A DNA stretch of 64,000 nucleotides from Ecdyonurus torrentis (lineage: Eukaryota; Arthropoda; Insecta; Ephemeroptera; Heptageniidae), in NCBI GenBank assembly GCA_949318235.1, contig OX439127.1, positions 32,016,873 through 32,080,872 of the forward strand, in the 5' to 3' direction. The notes below the pieces were generated by a model. That model saw only the letters and a program-made list of their open reading frames with translations, searched no databases and was not told the DNA's origin. Made by a program: the position numbers and the translations under genes. This document shows, piece after piece, positions 52,844-64,000 of the stretch (positions are counted from its first letter, which is position 1; every line of letters starts with the position of its first letter).

Positions 52844-53622
52844 AGTAATAACAATCCCATATTGAGAGTGTGGCATAGAAACACTTATGATACGTATATA
52901 TTAATGATACTGTTCGTACGCTCAGTCAATAAATCTAAATGTAACTTTAAGCAGATTTTGAATTTAAATGAAGCATAATAAGTGCAGGAAAGCAAGGTTT
53001 AAATATTTTCGATAATATTTTGTTCCCCTTTAAAGATAAATTTAAACTTTTGTTACACAAAGTCATAATTAATGCCAGAAAAGATGACAAAAAGAAAAGA
53101 AGAGATATTTTTAAACTGATATATCCTCATTAATAATTTAAACTGATATTATATAACAATATATAAATGCATTCATTTTATATATATATACATTATGTAA
53201 ATTGAAATTTTATGGTTTTCTTTTCCTTGGAATTAAGTTACGTTGCTATACAAAAATAGTCTGCGACAATGATTATGGCATTGAAAGCTTTCCCGTAAAT
53301 TGTTTGTTTGTATCTGCCACGCGCGACTTTATTATTAAGTTTAATATAAAAGTTAAAATATCTTTAAATAACATTTCAATACATTTATTTTTCTCATTAA
53401 TTCGTATACTTGTATACATACACATATGTTTTGCGCTGAAGCTCTAGGACTTTCAAAAGATAATATATCTTTTTACAAAACAATATTGCTTTTATAAAAA
53501 CAATATCAATGACATTTTTATAGACACCTTTTTACTACAACGTATAAATAACTGACACAATTTAATAGCTTTTTACTATACAAACAATGACATGACAATT
53601 TTTACTTTTCCGATATACACCT

Positions 53623-53624
<2 letters not shown>

Positions 53625-53671
<47 letters not shown>
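53625..53671. repeat. (GA)n microsatellite
   Basis: Perfect GA run about 290 bp upstream of the DEG/ENaC start codon region. Confidence 0.95.
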
Positions 53672-53673
<2 letters not shown>

Positions 53674-53811
53674 ACTATAAATTAATTTTATTTTACGATT
53701 AATTATGTAAACTAACTTAATACTTGCATTTTTAATTTAAAACTATATAAAATGTTACTTTTATGTAAGGTTTTAGTGCCAACTTGCACAAGCATGATAA
53801 CCTTGTCTGTA

Positions 53812-53822
53812 CATATATAAAA
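53812..53822 (+). promoter_or_regulatory. Putative TATA box of the DEG/ENaC gene
   Basis: CATATATAAAATGAC lies about 140 bp upstream of the predicted start codon at 53961 and 5' of a GC-richer leader. Transcription would be expected about 30 bp downstream, near 53843. The leader would contain one short upstream ORF starting at about 53873. In such AT-rich DNA a TATA match is weak evidence. Confidence 0.35.
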
Positions 53823-53960
53823 TGACGTGAGCCACTGTAATTAGACTCTTTTATCCTGATCGTTTGGCACCTATGGCTTTCGTATCATTCTTACTTTAGT
53901 GTGCGACTCGCAGCGATTGGAGTTACTTATATAAATTTGTCGTCTCTGCACACGTTTGAT

Positions 53961-56900
53961 ATGGCGTGCAAAGGTAATAAAACTCTATAAGAATATATAA
54001 TAACATATAAGAAAATTTATTATAGCTATTTAAATATTAATGATTATAATCTATGATAATAATGTAGATTCATTTAGAATTTAATCATCATAAATTTTCA
54101 TAGATCTTGATATAGTCCGAAATAATACTGTATTATCGTGTTTATATATCAGTTACTATATAGTTATAATGTAATAAAATAATAAGAATAATATATCATA
54201 TAATTGCATGTCAAAAGTTTTATCAATTGTAACTTATAAATGTTTATTGCAATGAAGTGATAAATATAATTAAGCCATCTTTTAAAAGTGCTAATGGGTT
54301 TGTTTAGAAAATTTGAAATCTCAAAATTAACTTTTTTTTCAGTAGTATAATTATACAATTATACTATAATATTATGTAATATATATATAATTATAATATA
54401 GGCAGCTAATCTTTAAAAAAAAAAATGATTTATTAAATTTTAGTCTTTTATTTATCAAATTTATAATTATTGAAGACACGATCAATTACATAAGAACAGC
54501 ACTGTTTATATAAAACTACTATTATGAAACATTAAAAAAACGACTTAGTTTTAATACTCAGTCTATTATATTCATAATTATTACAATAATCCATTTTTCA
54601 GCTTCGGAAAGTTTAAAACGCAGAAAGATTACCATTTTGTCTCCAAATTGGCCAAAACAAGCCCTTAAATTGGTTGTTCTTGTTGCCTGTTCTACTGCTG
54701 TCATTTTTCAGGTGAGATATTATAATTGTTTTTGTATGAAAATATATTGAAACAAAGCTAGACATTTTTTTAAAGTATTTTATGCAAGTACTGCAGTACG
54801 TGCGAGACATAACGCAAAGTTCAAAGTTTGTGCATATTTACCAAAGGGACTAATTATTATTATTAGACCTATTTTTGTCAAATATTATTATTGAAAGATG
54901 AGGAAAAAAGGTCCACTACAAAATAAATCAATCTCATAACTTAAAAGAAAGAAGAAAAAAAAAAAAAAAAAAAAAAACTTCATACTATAAATATGATACA
55001 GCCTACAGGTATAAAGAGACAAAATGTTATATTGTATATATCTATAAGTAATAAAAAATATAAGATTGTGTAAAAGTTGTCAGAATGCTTCATGAAGCTG
55101 AGCTACCCTCCAGTATCCACACACACACAACTGGAAATGAACGAGTCCATTGCGTACCCAGCAGTTACAATCTGCCGTAACCCACCTTATAAACCCGATG
55201 TTCTAAAGGTGAGTGAAGTCAAGATTATAAATTTTATAGAATATTCTGCTCGAGAAAACATTTCTTACACTATTAGTACATTATATGAAATTTACAAAGT
55301 GCTTTATAGGATTATTATTTTTTTTTATATTATAGTTTATGTACACATTTTGCATTTTAATTACGGATTACTATAAAACTTTATCGTACTAAAAGTCTTT
55401 AATATTTTTAACACAATCAGGAAACTATAAAGCCGTGTTTTTATTGGAGAACAACAAAATCAATAAATCAAATATAGTATAGCAAAGATGTTGCAACAAA
55501 GGCCAATCAAGGAGAAAAAAAAATTACACGCCTTTATAAAACTTATATAATAATAATAACTATAGTCGCAGTGTAAATTAATTTTCATTATATTATTTTG
55601 CTCGTTATTTTTGTAATTTGTCCGAACAAAGCAATCTATAATAATGTCTAATTAATTTTTTTTTTGTCTAGAAATATAACCTGGGAACAGATATACGTTA
55701 TACTTCCGAATGGAAAAATTTCCCGTTCAATACAACGTCATTGAGTACATTTTGGAAAGAAGCAACTTATTCCCAAGCAGAGAGCATCAAACAGTTTGGT
55801 CTTAACAAACTAGCCAGCAGTAAGATTTTTACTTTCTATTTTATTTTACAATCAGTAGTAAAAACAACAACTTCCTAAATGTAAAAGAACGATTCGCAAT
55901 TTCTTTTGTGTTGGGCTCATTTTCTATAAATATAATTACATAAAAATGATTACATATTAAACCAAAATGAAAATAGCTTAATCATTAAAATAAACAACAT
56001 TTAAGAATTAGACTCAAAATATATGGTATAAGGTGTGATTGAAATTTTAAGAATGAAATTTTCAATCAATATATAAATAGTCAACTTATCAAATAACTGT
56101 GATAATGATAATTGAGATGAAATATATTGATTGAAACTGTAATTCTTAAAATTTCAATCACACCAATATAACATAATATTTTATATTTTGAATCTAATTC
56201 TTAAATGTTGCTTATTTTAATGGTTAAATTATTTTTAATTTTAGTTTTATTTGTCATCATAACAGATTCTTTAACCATATTTACAGATATAGAAGTAACG
56301 AACTCTATGTATTTTATTAACGGACAATGTTATACGTTTCGTCCTCTTATAACTACGCAAGAAGCCGGGATGTTAGCCGGTTACTCGATTGCAGTGGAGC
56401 ACACGACAAATGCCGCTTATCACCGTCCCTGGAACATCTACATCCACCAATCTAGTGACGTATTTTCAGGTAACCATGCAGCATTATTTTACGCAATAAC
56501 ATATCGAAACAAAAATATCTCATTACTTATTTATTTTGTAATGCAATGTAGTGAGATAATGATAAATTATATATACAGATTTTAATTTATAAAATACTAA
56601 TAAACTGGACCTTTTCTGCAAGTTTGTCTGATTTCACATCAATTTTGAATTGACAATAGTGATTTTTATAATAAATGAATTATACGTCAGATAATTACAC
56701 CTTGCTTGAAGGTCTAGATAAATATTTAATATTATGTTGATTCATCAGCATCTATGTATTTTATTGATCGTTGGCGAACAATATATAATGCTGCGTTTAA
56801 AAGCATTTTTGCGGTGTAGCAATTTTCTTATACGTTTTGTTGGGGCATTATAAAATAATTTTTATTCCTGTAATTTTTTTTTAATTTATTTGGATGCAAT

Positions 56901-59399
56901 ACAATTATTACATAATGCAAATTTTGCGTTGTGATCACCTCGCGGTAGAGAATTCTGTAGTTAACTAAATTATAAACATTACTAACCATTCCCTGGAATT
57001 TCAAAATCTTTTGCTAGAAAATAACATTAGTTTTCAACTTTCAAAGAGGGTTTATTGTTGGTAATTCATGCATAATACATGACAAAAATCATTCTAAACT
57101 AGCTATTATGTACGCGCAACTCTTGAGTATCCTGTAGCTTATGCAACAAGCTGGTCACATCAAATAAATATCCAATACCAAATTATAGCGCTTTTAATAT
57201 TTTACAACTGGCAATAAAAGATATATGATTTTAACTCCCAATAAACTGATTTGATATTATTTTTTATCTGCCCTCGATTTAATTTTCAGAAAACCATGTT
57301 CAGAACACAGGAATTCAAGAACTTGTAACTTTGCCTGTTCATGAAGAGATGCAGGTTAAAGTAACAGTTCAGCAACTCAAGAGAGTGAACCATCCCAAAA
57401 ATCCGTGCCACGATGATCAGATGTACAGCGTAACTCGAGTAAGCATTTAAATACACTTCTTGCATATATTTATGTAATTCTTTTTTTATTTTTGTAAAAG
57501 CTTGTTTATTATTATCAATAGTCACAAAAGCAATTTAAAATTTGCAATATTTTCAAACGGTAATCGTGTTATGACGTGCAATAAGTTTAATGTTTTTTTA
57601 ATAACGATCGCTTGCAATAAAATTTATTGCAAATGAAAAATGATTAGCCGTACACGAATGTATGGTTTGGTATTATTCAAAATAAATGTGTATTTTTTAT
57701 CATGATATATTTTCTAAACTTTTAAACTTTAACAGTGCTTTTAGCACACACTATTATATATATATAAAATATAAAAAAATGTTAAATTAATATTTATAAT
57801 ATACATGGTGCAACTTTATATATAGTGTGAAGAGCAATGCCGATGGAATGCCCTATCTCAGTCTGTCAAATGTTCCGTTCCATGGATGCCAGGAACCGGC
57901 CTTCCCGAGTGTAACAACTATGAGGACACACACGCCATTATGGTCAAGTACTTAAGTTTTAAAGCTTACCCGGTATGCAAGAAATTGTGTCTGAGAGCGT
58001 GTCATACGTCGCATTTTGGAGCCTATCTCGTAAGTATATATCAGCAAGAAAAAAAAATACCAAAAAAAATATATGTACGTATATAATTAGAAATAGCCTA
58101 ATATAAATTAAGTTTATCATATTATCTGTATATTACAATATACATAATATAGTATTCTGTATAATATAGTATAATCTGTATAATATAGTAATATGTTAGC
58201 CTCCGGATGCGAATTCGTTCTCAGCTTCGGATTATATAGAAATGTCATTCCAACAACGTTGAGCACTTTTTCAAATTGTACAACGCGTTTGGAACGTTTG
58301 TATTGGGTCAAAATAAGTTACTTCAATAATCTACTTACATTAGGTCACAATTTGAAAAAAAAATAAAAGGCTTACGCATTATAAAAGTTTATGAATTAAA
58401 CTTACCAAATAACACGTTGTAGCCATCGTTTATCGTGATTAAAATTTTGAATGCTACTTTAATTTATGAAACTACAAAGGCCCATATATATAAAAGGTTA
58501 GATGCTCCGGGAAAAGTTTTGGCCAAGGTCGCGCAGTTTAAAGGAGTTCACTAAAGATGTCATATCACCACTCGCAACTTTGTTCACCTTATCAGTGACG
58601 TAACCGGTGAACGGCATCGTATTGGTTTAGAACCAAGTACAATATCCATCGCAAAATGAAATCGAATGCGCTAGTTTTGTGCTGCGCTCATCCTCTTTAT
58701 TATATGGACCTTGATTAAATTATAGGATATACCACGTCACTTAATTATGATTGTATTTAAGTTTAAAATATAATAAATTACTAACCGTAGTAAAAACAAC
58801 AACAATAATAATGAAATTATTGTATTGTGTATACAGACACAATATTATAGTGCTTAACTATTTGCAGTATATTTCTAATTATTTTGCACATATCTCACCC
58901 TTTTATAGTTATTTAAATTATAAAACACTTAAATTTTTCCTGAATAAAGAAAACAATGTAGTACGTGCACACACACACTGATATAAAACTCTACTGACCG
59001 TAGTGGCTGCACTGCATATGTAATGTTACGTATTTATACAAAGTCCAGTTTTATAAGTAACGTTATAACCTATAACTCTGGTGGGCTTGAACTTTAAACT
59101 CAAAACAGAATAGACGGAAAATGAGAATTTATTCTTTTAAGTGTTTGTTTTATTCACTGGTATAACTGCATGCGCACAAGTCAAGACATAAACAAATCCT
59201 CCCACGAAAATATATTTATTTTGAAGCTTATTTATTCCTCTTTTAGTTTGTTCTGTAAGTATAGTAGGCTCATTTACAATGATTGGCTGCCCAAAAAAAT
59301 TAGACACAGATTCATTGGTGGATCTTATTTTTTGAGCCGATAAAAGTGAGCCGCATGTTGAGCATGGAACTAACTTAGAACTGATAAGAATGAACGAAA

Positions 59400-59436
<37 letters not shown>

Positions 59437-61405
59437 AGTTCCACCATCGAACTTTTTTTTATTATTATATTATATTTTTTATTTGTAAAATTTTGTTCAT
59501 TCTTATCAGTTCTAAAGTTCTAAACGCAGAAATAACAATGATCAATCATACATATAACGTAGTAAACAGGTATAATGACGTTATGACAAAGGAAAAATAT
59601 CGAAGCTGGTTTAATATTTGTGTGTAGTTTACATAACGAACTTTAGTATTTTTGAACAATGAACATAACATATTTCAATTATACCATTTATCTTGAAGGA
59701 GTCAGAATATATGTGTTTGTACTGTTTGTATGTATTTCTTTTTGACATATCAAAATAAGCATAATTAGCATTCCTTAATTGTTTTTCGCATCTTGATCAT
59801 ATAGGAATGATCTGAACGCGTTGTGAAATCAAAAAGAAATTCGCACCTTTGTGTCTCATTCGCGATCCCAATATATATACGAATTAATTCATGTAACATG
59901 TTATGTTATGTTATGTTACAACGACATAAAGATTAAAAAAAACAAAAAACTCTACATTAATAATGCATACTTTTTATCAAGACCCATCAAGACCTACTAA
60001 TGTACGTTACATTTAAAACTTTTCAAACGAATATTACAGTCATAGTAATAGGAGCAGGATAAAATTGCAGGATGTACAGCATAAATATTTTTCACATAGT
60101 GCAATGGTACTGCAGGCTCCAAGCTGTATGTAAACAAATATAATAATAAAAAGAAACTCTAAGAACGTAGCAGTATTATATATTATACTCTAAAAGTTAT
60201 TTTTATTTGCACAATTTTTATTTCATATACTTTTACATTAATTTTTCGCTTTATTATTAGTTTTTCTTTTTTGTTTACACATTTGATCATAATTTTAATT
60301 TGAGATTATATTTATTTTAATATAATATGTTTATATGATAGGAATAAAATACGTATATTAATTAAGTTATAACGTTGCTCGTTTTAATGAGAGCGAGAGC
60401 AAGAAAGAGAATGCCGAGGATTGAATGTTCATTTTGATTTTTGGAAATTTCATTAAAAAAAAAAATAATAATAAAAAAAAAAAAAAAAAGATTGGGCTTT
60501 ATATTATAACTGGTCAGTTTTTCACCCAAGTCCATATCCAGAGTGAATGTTTTTTTGAATTCTTCTACGAACTGCGCATTTCTATAATAAAAAAACGAGC
60601 AACAAATTTATAGTGACATAAAAATGCTGTTCGTAAACCCTCTTCTCTTGCACCAAAAAATGCGCATTCCATTTGAATAACCATAGACGATCGTCATTTT
60701 TGGTGCAGAGAACAGGGATTACGAACTATATAAATAAATAAAAAAAACTTTTGGGTTTGTCAAGGCATTTTATCGGTTCGCTCAAAACTATTTGATTACT
60801 CAAATCGTTCAAAATTTTCGCTTTTGTTACCTATAGGAGGATGCGTATTTTTTTGCCTTATATTTTATATATTACCCAAAAATTTGCTCATAATTATGCT
60901 GTATAACATATTTGGCATATTTTAACAAACTTATGATTGTAATAGCATATAATATGTATATATAAAATTACATATACGAAACGTTTAAAAAAAATTATGT
61001 TGCAAAAAAAGATAATTGCAACACCGCAATACCACAGAATGAATACAAATTGATATATATATATTTTTTTAGGTGAATCGGAATGCTATAGACATGCCTA
61101 AACGTTTTAGTCAGTTATGGGTGTACCATTCCTCCAAGTTGGTATCATCCGTGCAAGAACATTGGGACTACGACCTGTCTCGCTTTGTGGCCGATGCTGG
61201 AGGGTCATTGGGCTTTCTACTCGGCGTATCAGTGCTGAGTCTCGTCAGTTTGTTTGCCAAAATCTTCCGCACTCTCCTAACTTGTGGCAAGCAAGGAAGC
61301 AAGGACACCTTGGATATTGGAGACGATGATACGAGAAGCGTTAGCAGTATCAGCAACGGATCCATTCATAGCAAAGTCACTTTAGTAGCGGCACATAAAT
61401 ATTAA
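53961..61405 (+). CDS. DEG/ENaC sodium channel subunit, pickpocket-like
   Basis: Eight exons join in phase: 53961-53973, 54602-54711, 55077-55208, 55672-55819, 56287-56469, 57290-57438, 57826-58029 and 61073-61405, giving 423 aa. Residues about 25-44 are TM1, followed by the post-TM1 block ECFMKLSYPPVST and the family signature YPAVTICRNPPY. The extracellular domain is Cys-rich (GQCYTF near 147-152, NPCHDD, C246, C250, C261, then VCKKLCLRACHTS). TM2 at about 354-375 contains GGSLGFLLGVSVL. The GVS triplet at 364-366 sits where the G/S-x-S selectivity filter lies in this family. These proteins form trimeric amiloride-sensitive Na+ channels in the plasma membrane of sensory neurons and epithelia. 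The protein is shorter than most pickpockets (about 450-600 aa). The very short N-terminus lacks the His-Gly gating motif usually found before TM1. An unrecognised upstream exon could supply it. Confidence 0.87.
55983..56222. mobile_element. 240-bp foldback / MITE next to DEG/ENaC exon 5
   Basis: The left arm starts CATTAAAATAAACAACATTT and the right arm ends AAATGTTGCTTATTTTAATG. The arms pair for about 105 nt with few mismatches around a loop of about 50 nt. An inner block GGTGTGATTGAAATTTTAAG (from 56032) is matched perfectly by its complement ending at 56163. Weaker pairing extends outward to about 55958 and 56250. The right arm ends 64 bp before exon 5. There is no coding capacity. Confidence 0.85.
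58475..58713. mobile_element. Candidate MITE, about 239 bp, in DEG/ENaC intron 7
   Basis: The left end CAAAGGCCCATATATATAAA and the right end TTTATTATATGGACCTTG are imperfect inverted repeats. The interior is richer in G+C than the intron around it. No target duplication was found, so the boundaries are tentative. Confidence 0.4.
59375..59515. mobile_element. Foldback element with perfect 21-bp arms, intron 7
   Basis: The arm 59375-59395 (TTAGAACTGATAAGAATGAA plus C) is the exact complement of 59495-59515. Between them lie about 30 A residues and then a T-rich stretch, which can also pair with each other. The result is a 141-bp hairpin-forming unit with no coding content. Confidence 0.8.
60629..60726. 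mobile_element. 98-bp foldback element, intron 7
   Basis: The left arm starts GTTCGTAAACCCTCTTCTC and the right arm ends AGAACAGGGATTACGAAC. They pair over about 33 bp with a few mismatches, including the GCACCAAAAA/TTTTTGGTGC block, around a loop of about 30 nt. It lies 345 bp before the last exon. Confidence 0.8.
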
Positions 61406-63014
61406 CCTTAAAGTTACAATAATATGTAGCGCAAGCACGGTGGATCGGAGGCTCATTTTGCGGGGTTAATCTGCTTGTGGAATGTATTTTAAGTGAATTA
61501 CAGAAGGTATTAATCTATTTACACATAAAGGCCTACTTATTTTTGTTAACAAAAATGAGAATAACCTCGCAAAAATTGATTTTTTTTTAAAAATAAAAAA
61601 TGTCATGTGTGATGGAATAAAAAAAGAAAAAGAAAAAAAAAAAAAAAAAAAAAAAAAGATTCAAAGTTAAATTAAAAATATTTTGTTTTTGCTACGACTT
61701 TTTATGCAGTTTTATGATCATGACAGTCACACACACATTCAATTACTATACCCAAATAGAAAAATATGAATTATAGATATGCCTGCCAAATTTACAAGTT
61801 AATTATACAATTAACTTTGAGTAACATTCAAAGTACTAAAAATACTAGCAACTCGGGCTAGAAAATTTTCTAATACATCATATCAAAGTTAACAGCTAAG
61901 TCTAGTTCACACTAGACTCTTAAATTTAATTGATTTATTTATTACACAAAATGGAAATATCTCGTGCAGAGTTTTTAGGATATTAAATTTTTTGTATGTC
62001 AAGCCAACATAGTTTAATGACGAATTGTCAGCTACATATAATTAGTAATCTAAAACACAAAATTTTGTGAAGTTCTTTTCAATGTTTTTACTATTATTTT
62101 ACGATTTAATAATCATAAATATTATCTTTTATATAAGCCTTTAAATCTATTTCTATAAATAAATATAATAATAATAATAGACACAAAATTGTTATTTAAA
62201 AAACAAACAAATTTTATTGCATTTATATATAGATCATTCCAATTTATCCCAATGCATTTAGAAAACATTTTAAGAATAAAAAATATTATTTATATCAAGT
62301 CTTTAAACTTCACCTTTAGGAAGGGAAATTCACATATATTTACAAATATATTCAATGTAAAACTTATGCCTATGTGTAAATTTAATGTATTTACAACAAT
62401 ATAATAAATTTGATGGCTATAGCTATTGGTCTGGTACTTAACAATTAAACTAAAAAAATGAAATAAAATTTATTAATATTTAAAATTTTTGAAGATATTT
62501 TTGCTGCCAGTGTGATGTGTTACATGCATTAAATATTTAGGGTCTTTTATTTACTTATTACTATTATCTTAACAGATTATTATATCTATCTTTAAATATA
62601 TATTGAGGGGAGAATGTCACACCATGTAGAGTAGTTTTTATTACAAAACGAATAACTATAAATATAAACAGTCTATAGTCAAAGTGCACTGTAGGTATTA
62701 TCACAGAGGTGACTGTCCAAAAATACTTTTTAAGGGCAAAAAAATGCCAACTTTTGTATAATTAATATAATAAAAAACAATTAATGCATGTTATTTGGCA
62801 AGTTTCTCAAAGCTGGCAATTTGTAAAAAAATAAATGAATGAATAAAAAAAAAAATCAACTGGATTTAGGCTACCCTAATATTTATTGCATTGAAGTGCA
62901 TAATTAGTAATGAAATTACTAAACTGTTGTTGATAATAAATATAATAATAACAAGAAAAGAATTACAACAAGTAGCTTAAATTAAAATAACATTGAGCAA
63001 TTTAAAGTAAAACA
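61406..63014. other. Intergenic region between convergent genes
   Basis: The DEG/ENaC gene ends on the left and HSDL2 ends on the right, transcribed towards each other. Only the two 3' UTRs are expected here. A minus-strand AATAAA (plus-strand TTTATT at 62882-62887), 128 bp past the HSDL2 stop, is a candidate polyadenylation signal. No other features were seen. Confidence 0.5.
61592..61621 (+). terminator. Candidate polyadenylation signals of the DEG/ENaC gene
   Basis: Two AATAAA hexamers (61592-61597 and 61616-61621) lie about 190-215 bp after the stop codon and precede a poly-A run at 61636-61658. No cleavage data are available to choose between them. Confidence 0.4.
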
Positions 63015-63234
63015 TTATATCTTTGATTTAAGGTGACCCATGAGTTTTTCCAACTTCATTGCCTTCTGTAAATTGCCTGAAATCTTGAGTTTGCCAGTCA
63101 TGAATGCTCCTGCTGGCTTCAGCTTGCCTGATAAACAAAACCATCATATCAACATCAACAATAACACAGACACATTTGAAAATTTTGGGAGTGGCAAATT
63201 GAACTGTTAAATGACGGATGCCTTGCATGAGAGA

Positions 63235-63290
<56 letters not shown>

Positions 63291-63982
63291 TATATAGAAA
63301 ATACATTCAAACGAAAAAACATGAGATGTATAACATAAGCAAGTGAAGTCTATATTACCTGCAAACATGTCAGCAAAGTCCTTGCTGTGCATAGTGAGAG
63401 TTGCATCTGCACCAGAGGGAGCATCGCCCTTGCCTACTGCACCCTTGCCTGCCTTCAAGTCTAAGAACCAATTGCCCTCCTCAGGTCCTGCAGCACAAAA
63501 CAAAAGGTTGACAAAAATGCAATCTCTTACATTTAAAATGGACTATATTCATACTTATTCACAACTAATATTATTAGTTATTTGTTTTTTAAATTTTGTA
63601 TTTTAGTATTTGTTACTTATTTACAACTTTTCATACATCATCTATTTTTTTAGGGGAAGGTAGAAAACACAAGCCACCAAATTGATACATATTTAAAGTG
63701 CTATGATAGGTATATGAGAAATTCACTTTTTTATGAGATCAAAAACATAATTTATGTAAAATTTAAAGAAGTGCATACCTGATACATTGAACTGGTAAGT
63801 GGCTTGCACTTTACCGACCAGTTCTTCACTGAGATTAGCCTCAATTGCTTTGAATACTTTGGCAACTCCTCCTGCACCTCCTTTGCCAGCTGATGCTCCA
63901 GTGTCTTTCTTGATGTGTTCCTTGATGATGGTTTCAGGAGCGACATCCAAAAAGAAGTCAGGCATGAGATTGTTTCTGTTAC
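63015..63982 (-). CDS. HSDL2: Hydroxysteroid dehydrogenase-like protein 2, C-terminal part (SCP2 domain)
   Basis: Three exons on the minus strand, all phase 1, are visible: 63779-63982, 63359-63487 and 63015-63127. The gene continues beyond the right edge of the window, so the N-terminal short-chain dehydrogenase domain is outside. The visible protein starts NRNNLMPDFFLDVAPETIIK, where PDFFLD matches the end of the HSDL2 dehydrogenase half. A Gly/Ala-rich linker follows. The SCP2 sterol-carrier domain includes VFKAIEANLSEELVGKVQAT, NWFLDLKAGKGAVG and GKLKPAGAFMTGKLKISGN. It ends HLKSKI. SCP2 domains bind fatty acyl-CoA and sterols, and HSDL2 is a peroxisomal or mitochondrial protein of lipid metabolism. 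The terminal SKI resembles a peroxisomal PTS1 (SKL type). The WFLDLK and MFAGKLKP wording fits HSDL2 better than HSD17B4 or SCPx. Confidence 0.85.
63230..63287. repeat. (GA)n microsatellite in the last HSDL2 intron
   Basis: GA run with two GATA interruptions within the 231-bp intron 63128-63358. Confidence 0.93.
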
Positions 63983-64000
63983 CTGCAACATTAAAACAAA

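Larger units (their letters stand above)
46251..53800. other. Intergenic AT-rich DNA
   Basis: No exon was recognised on either strand. The stretch contains poly-A, poly-T and TA-rich runs, an (AC)n run that leads into the (TATTA)n array, and the (GA)n run at 53625-53671. An inverted ACGCGTTG/CAACGCGT pair with neighbouring GAGATATG/CATATCTC pairs lies at about 51890-51970 and may be a degraded foldback. Confidence 0.5.

Noticed and set aside
61117..61365. Alternative frames over the last DEG/ENaC exon
   Set aside because: The frame containing TM2 and GGSLGFLLGVS is clearly the real one and is in phase with the upstream exons.

Overview
The window is animal nuclear DNA, most likely from an arthropod. 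It has spliced genes with GT/AG introns, a strongly AT-rich background, very dense (GA)n, (AT)n and (GT)n microsatellites, non-LTR retrotransposon tails and many short inverted-repeat transposons. The gene set is a painless-type TRPA channel, an arrestin-domain protein, a pickpocket-like DEG/ENaC channel and HSDL2. This fits an insect or crustacean, but the sequence does not settle the order. No rRNA, tRNA, CRISPR or bacterial-type features were seen.

Layout. 1-2.6 kb is gene-free, with a hairpin, a MITE fragment and a LINE tail. 2664-5477 (minus) is a two-coding-exon TRPA channel of 891 aa. About 5.5-7.3 kb is the gap between divergent genes and carries a 288-bp (GT)n tract. A likely non-coding first exon ends at 7454 with a strong splice donor. 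11961-44359 (plus) is an eight-coding-exon arrestin-domain gene of 542 aa. Its first coding intron is 23.5 kb, and its last exon encodes a degenerate Ala-Ser-Gly-Thr-Gln repeat tail. The arrestin introns hold a 1.75-kb TTAA-flanked element, a 313-bp TTAA MITE, two copies of an 82-83 bp MITE, two non-LTR 3' ends and a 1.59-kb hAT element with a perfect 8-bp target duplication. 44.4-53.8 kb is arrestin 3' UTR followed by intergenic DNA with a (TATTA)n array. 53961-61405 (plus) is an eight-exon DEG/ENaC gene of 423 aa, with large foldback elements in introns 4 and 7. 63015 to beyond 63982 (minus) is the C-terminal part of HSDL2 (SCP2 domain), cut by the window edge.

The genes do not form a pathway. 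Two are predicted sensory or epithelial cation channels, one is a trafficking adaptor and one is a peroxisomal or mitochondrial lipid enzyme. The gene models were joined by eye from splice signals, reading phase and family resemblance. No transcript evidence was available.

I found no convincing new multi-gene system. The most notable items are the transposon families with exact ends, the repeat-expanded arrestin tail without PPxY motifs, and the inverted repeats packed around the DEG/ENaC exons.
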